Translations under genes and position numbers: made by a program
Source of the DNA: JBFMDN01 sp040753915
GTDB taxonomy: Bacteria; Desulfobacterota; Desulfomonilia; Desulfomonilales; Desulfomonilaceae
DNA length: 39,748 bases
Assembly: GCA_040753915.1 (NCBI GenBank)
Contig: JBFMDN010000055.1
Coordinates: forward strand, 1 to 39,748
Direction: 5' to 3'
The notes under the pieces: model-generated
Told to the model about the DNA's origin: nothing
Seen by the model: only the letters and a program-made list of their open reading frames with translations
Database searches by the model: none
Part shown: one piece after another, positions 17,565 to 24,443 of the stretch
Numbering within the stretch: the stretch's first letter is position 1
How the letters are laid out: every line of letters starts with the position of its first letter

Positions 17565-18665
17565 GTGAAGAGTTGTCATACGTGGCCGACTTGTTTCTCT
17601 CTCATCGCCTGTTTTTTGGCATTAACAGCGTCCGTTTCTTCCGCAGAGACAATCATCGTCACCGACATGGGGGGGCGCACGGTGGAAGTCCCGCTCGATC
17701 CCGAGAGAATAATCTGCCTCAGTTCCGGGACACTGAGACAAATCTGCTATCTGCAGAAGTCGGAAAAAGTCGTCGGCATCGAAGACTTTGAACGGAAAAG
17801 GACCGCTACAAGACCGTACATGCTTGCTAATCCCCACCTGCTTCCCTTGCCGACCGTCTCCCCTGGGGGTCCTGGCCACATCAACAAGGAACCGGACTTG
17901 GAAAAGGTGCTCGAAGTCAAGCCCCAAGTGATCTTCATCTCTTACATGGAGGCGGCACGAGCAGACGCCCTCCAAAACAAGGTCGGCATTCCCGTTGTCA
18001 TCCTCACCCATGGGAAATTCGCCACCTTCGATGAGACGGTTTACGATTCCATTCGTCTCGCCGGTCGAATTCTGAAGGCAGAACAAAGAGCAAACGAAGT
18101 AGTGCGCCTCATTGAGGGTTTCAGAAAGGACTTAAAGGCAAGAACACAGGATATTGAAGAAGGAGCCAAGCCCGCAGCCTATGCCGGCGCGGTTCTCTAC
18201 AAAGGACTCCAAGGAATTGAGAGCACGGACGCGAGTTACGCGCCCATGGAATGGGTTGGGGCCAGAAACCTCGCAAAGCAAGTGGCTCAAGAGGGTCACA
18301 TCTTTGTGGACAAGGAGAAGATTCTTCGATGGGACCCGGATGTCATCTTTCTTGATGCAGGGGGCATGAGCGTCGTGGAACAGGATATCGTCAAGCGTGC
18401 GGAATTCTACCGGTCCTTGAAGGCTTTCCGCAACGGAAGAGTCTATCTGGTTTACCCGTTTATCGCTTACGTGACGAATATTTGCACCGCTCTGGCAGAT
18501 TCGTATGCCGTAGGGAAGATACTCTTTCCGAAGAGGTTCGCCGACGTAGATCTCAAAGCAAAGTCTGAACAGATCTACGCCGGGCTCTTAGGAAAACCCG
18601 TCTATCACGAGATGGAAAAGCAATTCGGCCCCCTGGGCAAGACCTTGGTTTTCCCCGTTGAGTGA
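17565..18665 (+). CDS. FepB/BtuF-type ABC transporter substrate-binding protein (orphan)
   Basis: 366-residue periplasmic binding protein of the helical-backbone class III family that carries ferric siderophores, cobalamin or haem. It has a signal peptide (hydrophobic to about residue 27, ASVSSAE). Lobe one begins TIIVTDMGGRTVEVPLDPERI and lobe two ends with WDPDVIFLDAGG and GRVYLVYPF, the usual C-terminal pattern. The start is a GTG at 17565, supported by AAGGAGG 8 bases upstream. No permease or ATPase of the same system is in the window, so it must use partners elsewhere or have another role. An AT-rich hairpin follows the gene. Confidence 0.82.
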   Translation: MKSCHTWPTCFSLIACFLALTASVSSAETIIVTDMGGRTVEVPLDPERIICLSSGTLRQICYLQKSEKVVGIEDFERKRTATRPYMLANPHLLPLPTVSPGGPGHINKEPDLEKVLEVKPQVIFISYMEAARADALQNKVGIPVVILTHGKFATFDETVYDSIRLAGRILKAEQRANEVVRLIEGFRKDLKARTQDIEEGAKPAAYAGAVLYKGLQGIESTDASYAPMEWVGARNLAKQVAQEGHIFVDKEKILRWDPDVIFLDAGGMSVVEQDIVKRAEFYRSLKAFRNGRVYLVYPFIAYVTNICTALADSYAVGKILFPKRFADVDLKAKSEQIYAGLLGKPVYHEMEKQFGPLGKTLVFPVE

Positions 18666-18731
18666 GGGGGCTCGCTGTTCTCTCTTCTGGTCCTGTGCGG
18701 CGGGTCGCTGACGAGATGGGGTCCTTTAGGG

Positions 18732-18758
18732 AAAAGTACCACCAAATTCAGTACTTTT
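18732..18758 (+). terminator. Probable intrinsic terminator after the binding-protein gene
   Basis: Perfect 8-bp inverted repeat AAAAGTAC-N11-GTACTTTT, ending in four T residues, 67 bases after the stop at 18665. The stem is AT-rich, so strength is uncertain. The symmetrical sequence could also serve as a terminator for the opposite strand. Confidence 0.45.
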
Positions 18759-18816
18759 GACATCTTTTCTTTCACCAACGCCGAAGATCCATCGGTCCGA
18801 TAGTACGAAAAAGAAC

Positions 18817-18844
18817 TTGACAATCATCTGGTGGCACGTATTGT
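18817..18844 (+). promoter_or_regulatory. Sigma-70-like promoter for the outer-membrane barrel gene
   Basis: TTGACA (18817-18822), 16 bases, TATTGT (18839-18844). It lies about 130 bases upstream of the chosen start at 18977. A TGGCACG string inside the spacer resembles a -24 box, but the matching -12 GC is one base too far away for sigma-54. Confidence 0.45.
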
Positions 18845-18976
18845 AGCATCATAGCATCTCATGCCATGATTTATTATTGCGTGCTCCGAGCGGTCTGTCC
18901 TCGCGGCGATTCTGGGGGTCCGTTTGACTCCAGTTCCGTGCGAGGACAGCACCCCGGACCCACTGGAGGTACCAGG

Positions 18977-20686
18977 ATGCGTTGGCGTACTAACGTCGCC
19001 GTGTTGGCCTGTCTTATCATTTTGGCCTTCCTGAGCTCCCACGGGCACGCGTGGGAATTCGCCCTGGAAGGTTCCTTCAACTCCGACTACGAGTACTACA
19101 TGCAACAAGGCGATAGAGGATTCTTCGGACCGTTCAATGTAGACAGAAGCGTGGGGGTCGGAGGCTTGGCGCCTGGCGATTATGCCCGGCTCAACGGCTG
19201 GGTTGGTCGACAGATCGGACGACAGGGTAATGATTTCGCTGCCGGGTCAGATGCCGTAAAGCACGGCCAAAGTCTCGAGCTCTTTCCAGAATTTCGAATA
19301 AACCAAGCCATACGGTTCAGAGGTAAGTATAGGCTGGGAGAATATGGAAACCCGAATAATTCCGACTACCTTACTAACACTCGACCAGGAACCAACATAG
19401 CCGCCTCGGACGGCCAGTGGACCCAGTGGTGGGTAGTGGCACAGACTCCGTGGGGTCAGTTTGTGGTCGGTAAGAGACCGGAGATGTTTGGCACAGGCCT
19501 TCAATTCAACGGCGCAAGCAACAATACCACCGATGGAGTGGGATGGATAGTCCCCTACGGACCATTACGAATAAGTTGGATGGTCCGGCCCCAATGGCTC
19601 CTTCAGTCGGACACGGAATTGAATACCAAATACAATTTCTTTAACATCCTCGACAAGAATAACCTGCGTCGCTTGAGTATGCGCTTTTTCGTGACGTACC
19701 AGAACGGCCCCATCGATGCAGGCGTTAACTGGGCACCCATGCGCTGGCACGCGGGGAGCGAATCGCAAGGTATTACCTCAACAGTTGCGGGTGGCGTCTT
19801 GCCCGGAACTCGCCCCACGTTCAATCCATACGACGTAGTAATCGACCTGGGAGCATTCTATGTGAAATACTTCGACGGGAGATTCTTTTTCAACACGGAG
19901 TTGGCCTATTATCTTGAGACAATTAACACCCTTTCTGCTGCACTTCCCGGACCCCGGTACAGGGAATCGTGGCGGTACATGGTCGAGACTGGTCTTCTCG
20001 CTGGCCCAAGCACAATCAGATTCCTCTACGCGTTCATGCCTGGTCCAGACAGACGGGCCGGAGCCCTAATCAACAAGCAGCCGTATACCAATAGTCCTGG
20101 CCAGGGGGCTTACGACGTGTTCAAACCTTATAGCTATCTCCTGGGCTACGCGTACGGTTCCGGAGTGAACGCTTTCAATATCAATCAGTATGGATATATC
20201 AACGCAGCGTGGGTCCTCGCGTCTCGAGTCGATTACGCGGTCGCTGCCAACCTGCAGGTGTTTGGAAGCTTTTTATGGGCTGAGCGAAGCTCACACGGCT
20301 ATCCTTGGGGATACCTGAGGCCTAATCAAACAGCTACAGTAACCAGATCGCTCAATCAGGCAGGCACCGCCATAGTTGACAGCATTGTGTGGACCCCTAT
20401 ACTGACGTATCGGCAACATGCCGGAGCACCCAATATACCCGACACTGCCCTTGGCTGGGAAATCACAACCGGCTTCAACTGGAAGCTCCTCGATCGCTAT
20501 ACGCTCGGCGGGATATTGTCCTATTGGAAGCCGGGGAAGTGGTTCAACTACGCATGCATAGACAGAAGTGTCCCCGGATGGGACAATCAAACGGACGCAA
20601 CGCCGTTCTATCCGTTCGGCACCAGGCCAGACCGAGACATCGATCCGGTGATTGGAGGCGAGATAACCCTGAAAGTGGATTTCTGA
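18977..20686 (+). CDS. Large outer-membrane beta-barrel (porin-like) protein
   Basis: About 569 residues: signal peptide (MRWRTNVAVLACLIILAFLSSHGHA, cleavage before WEF), then a Tyr/Trp/Gly/Asn-rich sequence with alternating hydrophobic strands and no long hydrophobic helices. It ends EITLKVDF with a terminal Phe, the outer-membrane assembly signature. Segments such as FRINQAIRFRGKYRLGEYG and WRYMVETGLLAG look like transmembrane strands. I chose the ATG at 18977 because GGAGGT lies 7 bases upstream and the signal peptide begins there; a longer frame adds 37 unlikely residues. No TonB box or plug seen, so it is more porin-like than a siderophore receptor. Substrate unknown. Confidence 0.75.
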   Translation: MRWRTNVAVLACLIILAFLSSHGHAWEFALEGSFNSDYEYYMQQGDRGFFGPFNVDRSVGVGGLAPGDYARLNGWVGRQIGRQGNDFAAGSDAVKHGQSLELFPEFRINQAIRFRGKYRLGEYGNPNNSDYLTNTRPGTNIAASDGQWTQWWVVAQTPWGQFVVGKRPEMFGTGLQFNGASNNTTDGVGWIVPYGPLRISWMVRPQWLLQSDTELNTKYNFFNILDKNNLRRLSMRFFVTYQNGPIDAGVNWAPMRWHAGSESQGITSTVAGGVLPGTRPTFNPYDVVIDLGAFYVKYFDGRFFFNTELAYYLETINTLSAALPGPRYRESWRYMVETGLLAGPSTIRFLYAFMPGPDRRAGALINKQPYTNSPGQGAYDVFKPYSYLLGYAYGSGVNAFNINQYGYINAAWVLASRVDYAVAANLQVFGSFLWAERSSHGYPWGYLRPNQTATVTRSLNQAGTAIVDSIVWTPILTYRQHAGAPNIPDTALGWEITTGFNWKLLDRYTLGGILSYWKPGKWFNYACIDRSVPGWDNQTDATPFYPFGTRPDRDIDPVIGGEITLKVDF

Positions 20687-20743
20687 CGCGGACTGTTCGC
20701 AGCCCTGTTCACGAACGTACGGTATCCTCAAGAGAGGAGAGGG

Positions 20744-21355
20744 ATGAACGAGACGAAGGCGGATTTCTTTGATTCTCAAGTTGCAGAGCCTTGGGCTGCC
20801 TCAGAATTCGGCCCTGTGGAGAGGACAAAGATTGATCGAATGCTGAGGCAGGCCCGAATTCGAGAAGGTATGCGCGTGATCGAGCCCGGCTGCGGCACCG
20901 GCCGCCTCACCGCTATCCTAGCTGACGTGGTAGGGCCTGAGGGGTTCGTCCATGCCTTGGACATCAGCCCGAAAATGGTCGAGGCAGCCCGGCAGCGCGT
21001 CGGCACGTGTCCTAATGTTAGCGTTGAATGTGCAGCAATCGAGGGATGCTCCTTCGATATGCAGAGCTATGATGTGGTGGTGTGCCATAACGTGTTCCCC
21101 CATTTTGACAACAAGCCCGCAGCCGTGGCACACCTGGCATCCGCGCTCAAGGTAGGAGGCACCTTCATCGTCTTTCACTTCATGAATGCAGCGGAAATCA
21201 ACGACATGCACCGCAAGGCGCACGCGTCCGTACTGAACGATCTGATCCCTCCCGAACCGGAAATGAAACGGATTTTTGAAGCGGCAGGTTTCCGTGTGGA
21301 ACTGATCAGAGACGATGAAGAGGGTTATCTACTTTCTGCGACACGCACCCAGTAA
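20744..21355 (+). CDS. Class I SAM-dependent methyltransferase
   Basis: 203-residue Rossmann methyltransferase. Motif I is VIEPGCGTGRL (residues 45-55), followed by the acidic motif II LDISPKM, a DVVVCHNVFPHFDN stretch (motif IV) and ALKVGGTFIVFHF (motif VI). It is closest by eye to the UbiE/MenG or Methyltransf_11 group; the acceptor is unknown. A purine-rich AGAGAGGAGAGGG precedes the ATG at 20744. It starts 57 bases after the barrel gene on the same strand and could be cotranscribed. Confidence 0.87.
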   Translation: MNETKADFFDSQVAEPWAASEFGPVERTKIDRMLRQARIREGMRVIEPGCGTGRLTAILADVVGPEGFVHALDISPKMVEAARQRVGTCPNVSVECAAIEGCSFDMQSYDVVVCHNVFPHFDNKPAAVAHLASALKVGGTFIVFHFMNAAEINDMHRKAHASVLNDLIPPEPEMKRIFEAAGFRVELIRDDEEGYLLSATRTQ

Positions 21356-21409
21356 TTGCATGCACGTGTGAAATGGAGCTCCACGTCTGTGCGCACCGAT
21401 TACGGCTTC

Positions 21410-21730
21410 CTACGATTGCGCTTCTGTTCCGGAAATCAGGAGCTTCCCATAGGCAATTAAAGCAGCGGCATCGACCAGTGCAGCAGCCTCTCGCGGATTA
21501 ATCCCCGATATGCCAATGCAGTGATGCGGCTCCCCGTCTGGAAAGAATGACGTCACCAAAACGCCTCTATCTTCAATTCCGTTGATCTTCACGACGTATT
21601 TCAGAGATTTGTCTACTGGAATTGACACCGTGTATCCGAGAGGTCCGAGGGACACTTCGGGCATGAGCTTGCGGTCCCTGGCCCATTCCATTCTCCGTAT
21701 CATTTCGTCAAATAGGTCTTTGATAAACAT
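21410..21730 (-). CDS. Hypothetical protein, 106 aa
   Basis: A compact alpha/beta-looking open frame (VSLGPLGYTVSIPVDKSLKYV, GVLVTSFFPDGEPHHCIGISG, AAALVDAAALIAYGKLL). Protein-like composition supports it, but no good Shine-Dalgarno is visible before the ATG at 21730, so the start could differ; later Met codons at residues 11 and 14 are alternatives. It is convergent with the methyltransferase gene, 54 bases away. No signal peptide, membrane segment or recognised family. Confidence 0.5.
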   Translation of the reverse strand: MFIKDLFDEMIRRMEWARDRKLMPEVSLGPLGYTVSIPVDKSLKYVVKINGIEDRGVLVTSFFPDGEPHHCIGISGINPREAAALVDAAALIAYGKLLISGTEAQS

Positions 21731-21999
21731 GTGATGTTCGCACCAAGCTGAGATTGGTGCCCTCTTTGCCGTTCAGCACCCGGCACTCATCGGCGAAGGC
21801 GGGCCGACCTCGGTCACCCTGCCACCCCTCAACCACTCTGTCAAGGAATTGGCTCGCCGACCTGGGAAAAAAACCCTGCACAAGATGTGACTCGTCCGTC
21901 CCGATCAGAGCACTCCCCTTGCAGACACCTGTCATCAGCGCCGGCTCTCGCGATATGTCGAGGGACCAAGCCTGCACGATCGGATCCGCGCAGGATTGA

Positions 22000-22024
22000 C
22001 AATTGGGTCAACTCAGCCCAATTG
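22000..22024. promoter_or_regulatory. Perfect palindrome with overlapping TTGACA in a gene-poor gap
   Basis: CAATTGGG-N9-CCCAATTG, with TTGACA at 21996-22001 running into the left arm. It lies 160 bases upstream of the helical protein at 22184 and may be its operator. No good -10 follows at the expected distance. The rest of 21731-22183 has no gene that I can support. Confidence 0.4.
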
Positions 22025-22183
22025 ATTGTGTGTACTGTAAGGATTTCCTGCCACGGGGATCCTTTTAACACCGACCGGCAGGCAATCACGGCAACGAGAT
22101 GGAAATCATTTCCTGCTACCGGCAAGCATGTGCCGGAAACTATTGAGACCAGAGCTGGTCCTAATCACCAGGAGGGCGAGACA

Positions 22184-22492
22184 ATGAAAGATGACAAATT
22201 CAGATCGGAGCTCCTCAAGCGGAAATTTGGGCCCATTTCCGACTGGAAACCGGCGCGGGACAAGTTCGACGTCACGGAAGCACTGAAATCGATCTTCAAT
22301 GAGACGTTGGAACAAGCTCAGAAAAGAAGGGAAGCATTGGAAAAGGCTTTGGGGCCCCTGACCGAAGAGGCCGGTGGCAAGATCAAGGAAATGGCCCGAT
22401 TCCTCGAGGAAAGTGCAACAAAATCTTCCCACGAGGCCAGATCGTTCCTGGCCAAGACTCTTCAGGCCATGGCAGACAAGATAAAACCGTAA
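22184..22492 (+). CDS. Small helical, phasin-like hypothetical protein
   Basis: 102 residues, almost entirely charged amphipathic helix (FNETLEQAQKRREALEKAL, AGGKIKEMARFLEESATK, ARSFLAKTLQAMADKIKP), with no signal peptide or hydrophobic span. AGGAGGG lies about 6 bases upstream of the ATG at 22184, which fixes the start well inside a longer open frame whose upstream part looks non-coding. The pattern resembles phasin-like or apolipoprotein-like helical proteins that coat granules or bind lipids, but I cannot assign a family. Confidence 0.65.
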   Translation: MKDDKFRSELLKRKFGPISDWKPARDKFDVTEALKSIFNETLEQAQKRREALEKALGPLTEEAGGKIKEMARFLEESATKSSHEARSFLAKTLQAMADKIKP

Positions 22493-22622
22493 CCTCTCCC
22501 CGGAACGCACCAGCCTGCCGGCAGATAGTTTCTTCTTGCCTGCGGCATCATAAAGGCAGTTTTCTGGAGACACGGCCGATTGCTTCGAGTGATGGTGCAG
22601 CGGCAGGGGCGGGCTTGGCGGC

Positions 22623-22821
22623 GAAAGTGTCTCAAAAGCCTGCACTCCGTGATAATCGTGGTACACCCCATCACCCTGCCCCTCTCCCCCAAAGCGGGGG
22701 AGAGGGGATTCTTCCGGCTCCCGCGCCCTCTGGGAGAGGGTTGGCGTGAGGGTGCCTTTCCACGCATCGACGCTCAATAGTGCTACGATTTTTGGTGTGT
22801 CCCGAGTTTTGGGACATTTTC
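22623..22821. repeat. MITE-like dispersed element, copy A
   Basis: 199-bp element starting GAAAGTGTCTCAAAAG and ending with its near reverse complement (TTTTGGGACATTTTC), giving terminal inverted repeats of about 15 bp. Inside are CCTCTCCCCC-AAAG-CGGGGGAGAGG and an outer arm pair around it, so the unit folds into a long imperfect hairpin. It is the same length as copy B (26190-26388) and by eye about nine-tenths identical. Flanking tetranucleotides are CGGC and TGGC. It fills most of the 404-base gap 22493-22896. No transposase is encoded. Confidence 0.85.
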
Positions 22822-22896
22822 TGGCTCCCGCCCCTGCCGCGAAACCTCTTCAAAGAAGCGCAAGCCGCAGCACGAGAGGATTGTCGAACCCCTCAC

Positions 22897-23121
22897 TCAG
22901 TGCATCCACTCCTGCTTCGGAGCATCCAAATCCCCGGCTCGCAACGGCCGATCCACAGGAATGTAGTTGCCGCTCTCGTCCTGGACTTCGATCCTGTTGA
23001 CCTTGTCTAGCTCCGACAGAATTCCTTTCTCCTTCATTTCTTTGAAGGCCTTGATGGCTTCCTCAACGCTTTCGGCATGCACGTCATGATGTGTCGTCGT
23101 GACAAAGCGAAAAGTTTTCAT
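22897..23121 (-). CDS. Small hypothetical protein, 74 aa
   Basis: MKTFRFVTTTHHDVHAESVE start, a helix with EEAIKAFKEMKEKG, then a strand pair NRIEVQDESGNYIPVDRPL. The ATG at 23121 is supported by GGAGGT five bases upstream; the open frame extends another 100 codons upstream, but that part crosses a repeat and lacks protein-like composition. The beta-alpha-beta pattern resembles small domains that add a helix between sheets (the AESVEEAIKAFKE phrase is typical of such proteins). No function assigned. Confidence 0.65.
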   Translation of the reverse strand: MKTFRFVTTTHHDVHAESVEEAIKAFKEMKEKGILSELDKVNRIEVQDESGNYIPVDRPLRAGDLDAPKQEWMH

Positions 23122-23377
23122 GGCGCCACCTCCGTACTCCATTCGACACCTGGGGATAAGGGAAAGTTTGTACCGGCGTATCCTTTCTCGACTGGAGTTG
23201 ATTATGGCTGAGGATCTGCGGGAGCTTCCCATAAAAAGGCGGGCCGAGAGAAAGTCTCCACGATAACCAACGTTGCGCGCCCAATATGGGCGTTGCGGTC
23301 TCTTGTACTCCTTAGTGGCCGGTGGCACAAATACGGTACCGTATGTGCAGCGCGGTGTACGTGGTAAGCGCATCGTT

Positions 23378-23440
23378 CGCACTGTAGGGGCGGGCCTTGT
23401 GCCCGCCCAGGGCACCCACAAGGGGTGCCCCTACGGTGCG
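23378..23440. repeat. Cruciform-forming intergenic repeat
   Basis: Outer arms CGCAC...GTGCG and GTAGGGGC...GCCCCTAC (23384-23391 and 23427-23434) enclose two separate 8-bp hairpins, GGGCGGGC-CTTGT-GCCCGCCC and GGGCACCC-ACAAG-GGGTGCCC. The result is a three-way-junction fold. It lies in the 693-base gene-free gap 23122-23814, and a fragment of it recurs in reverse orientation at 39662-39677. Confidence 0.65.
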
Positions 23441-23455
23441 CGAATCCCTGACGGA

Positions 23456-23489
23456 GTCATGGCAGAATACGTGACCGTAATTATGAAAT
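23456..23489. repeat. 34-bp repeat, inverted copy at 39628-39661
   Basis: The reverse complement of this stretch matches 39628-39661 at 30 of 34 positions (shared core ACGGTCACGTA). Both copies lie next to the GTAGGGGC repeat, though at different spacing, so they may be parts of one larger dispersed unit. Confidence 0.6.
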
Positions 23490-23754
23490 TGCCTACTTAG
23501 TAACCGATTTCGCAACGACGGTGCCCTGTTCACGGCAACGTGGTTGATCCGATTGCGGTGGCACGCGTTGGGAATCGCGGCGAGCACCGAATTCAGGCGA
23601 GGGCGTTTGAAACCTGTTTACCCAATACCTACCCGCGCTTATGGAATCGTCTACTCGCTCGAAGGTAAAGGCGAAGGACCTACGAGCTCCCCGTAAATCG
23701 ATTTCAGCCGGAGAGAGGAAATTGATGGATTTCGGGCGCCCCTCATCTTTTGGG

Positions 23755-23796
23755 TTGACAATTCTTAGAGGGCGTATATATTTGCCTTATACGCCC
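23755..23796 (+). promoter_or_regulatory. Promoter with overlapping 9-9-9 palindromic operator
   Basis: TTGACA (23755-23760), 16 bases, TATATT (23777-23782). A perfect palindrome GGGCGTATA-N9-TATACGCCC (23770-23796) covers the end of the spacer, the -10 and the expected start of transcription. The Shine-Dalgarno AAGGAGG and the ATG of the ribbon-helix-helix gene follow within 20 bases. A protein bound here would block RNA polymerase; autoregulation by the adjacent gene is the simplest reading. Confidence 0.7.
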
Positions 23797-23814
23797 AGAC
23801 AACAAGGAGGCGCC

Positions 23815-24327
23815 ATGGTCAGGAAGTTCAACCTTTCAGTGCCGAACGATCTCGCCGAAAAGATCGAAGAGCGACGCCATCTCCTGGGGAGCCTGTCGGC
23901 CATTTTCCAGGACGCGGTCTCTGAACGGATCAGGAAGCAGGAAGAGTTTGAAGCAAGGTTGGAAGGAGATGAAGAGATGGAGCAGATTATTCAACGGTTG
24001 AGAAGAGAGAAGGCCCGGCTGCAGGGCGACTATCTCGTCAAGGGGAGAGAGGCCGGCCTCCGTTGGGCCAAGGCAGCATCGTACCCAGACCTGGAATATG
24101 CCCGCCGGTTCGTCCCCACGGATCGCGACGGAGTTTACGACCCCACGATCCCGCTCCACGACGACATCCTGGGGCATTACTTCATTGATGCGCTGGAAGC
24201 GGACGACCTGACGAATCCGGAATCGGACGAAGACCAGCTCAATGAATTCGCGATACAGTGGCTCACCGGATGGCTGGACGCGGTGAAAGATTTCTGGGCA
24301 GCCATCGAGGACAGACTAAAGGAATAG
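23815..24327 (+). CDS. Ribbon-helix-helix domain protein, probable autorepressor
   Basis: 170 residues. The N-terminus (RKFNLSVPNDLAEKIEERR, then LSAIFQDAVSERIRKQEEF) follows the CopG/Arc-like pattern: a short strand, a helix, a turn and a second helix. A charged coiled linker (about 45-80) leads to an acidic C-terminal region ending WLDAVKDFWAAIEDRLKE, which I do not recognise and which may bind a ligand or partner. AAGGAGG lies 5 bases before the ATG at 23815; the open frame extends upstream but runs through the promoter. Palindromes on both sides of the gene suggest it controls itself and the ABC exporter. An antitoxin role is possible, but no toxin follows. Confidence 0.75.
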   Translation: MVRKFNLSVPNDLAEKIEERRHLLGSLSAIFQDAVSERIRKQEEFEARLEGDEEMEQIIQRLRREKARLQGDYLVKGREAGLRWAKAASYPDLEYARRFVPTDRDGVYDPTIPLHDDILGHYFIDALEADDLTNPESDEDQLNEFAIQWLTGWLDAVKDFWAAIEDRLKE

Positions 24328-24344
24328 GAGTATCTATTATAAAT

Positions 24345-24367
24345 GGGCGTATAATATATCCTATACG
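24345..24367 (+). promoter_or_regulatory. Second operator-like palindrome upstream of the ABC exporter
   Basis: GGGCGTATA-N8-TATACG repeats the left arm and most of the right arm of the 23770-23796 palindrome, with one base less in the spacer. A perfect TATAAT (24350-24355) starts inside the left arm, so this is a likely -10 and operator for the exporter. No good -35 is seen, as expected for an activated or weak promoter. Confidence 0.55.
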
Positions 24368-24443
24368 TATCATGAACCGAGCTTTCCGGCTCGCATTCCT
24401 TCCGACGCACCTCACGCGCACGCGTTCACACGGGGGACCGAAA

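Noticed and set aside
18832..18848. TGGCACG followed by TAGC as a sigma-54 promoter for the barrel gene
   Set aside because: The GG to GC spacing is 11 rather than 10; a TTGACA-N16-TATTGT promoter explains the site better.
21708..21977. An 89-codon frame on the minus strand with a GTG start, overlapping the 106-residue hypothetical gene
   Set aside because: No good Shine-Dalgarno, no recognisable fold, and it would overlap the next start by 23 bases; not enough support.
22897..23421. Full 174-codon frame as one protein
   Set aside because: The upstream 100 codons cross an intergenic repeat and lack protein-like composition; the strong ribosome site is at 23121.
23378..23440. CRISPR-like or structured RNA reading of the palindromic repeat
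   Set aside because: It has no regularly spaced direct repeats or spacers, and a dispersed palindrome with a fragment elsewhere in the window is the simpler explanation.
23815..24327. Antitoxin of a toxin-antitoxin pair
   Set aside because: The ribbon-helix-helix N-terminus fits, but the protein is long and the next gene is an ABC exporter, not a small toxin.
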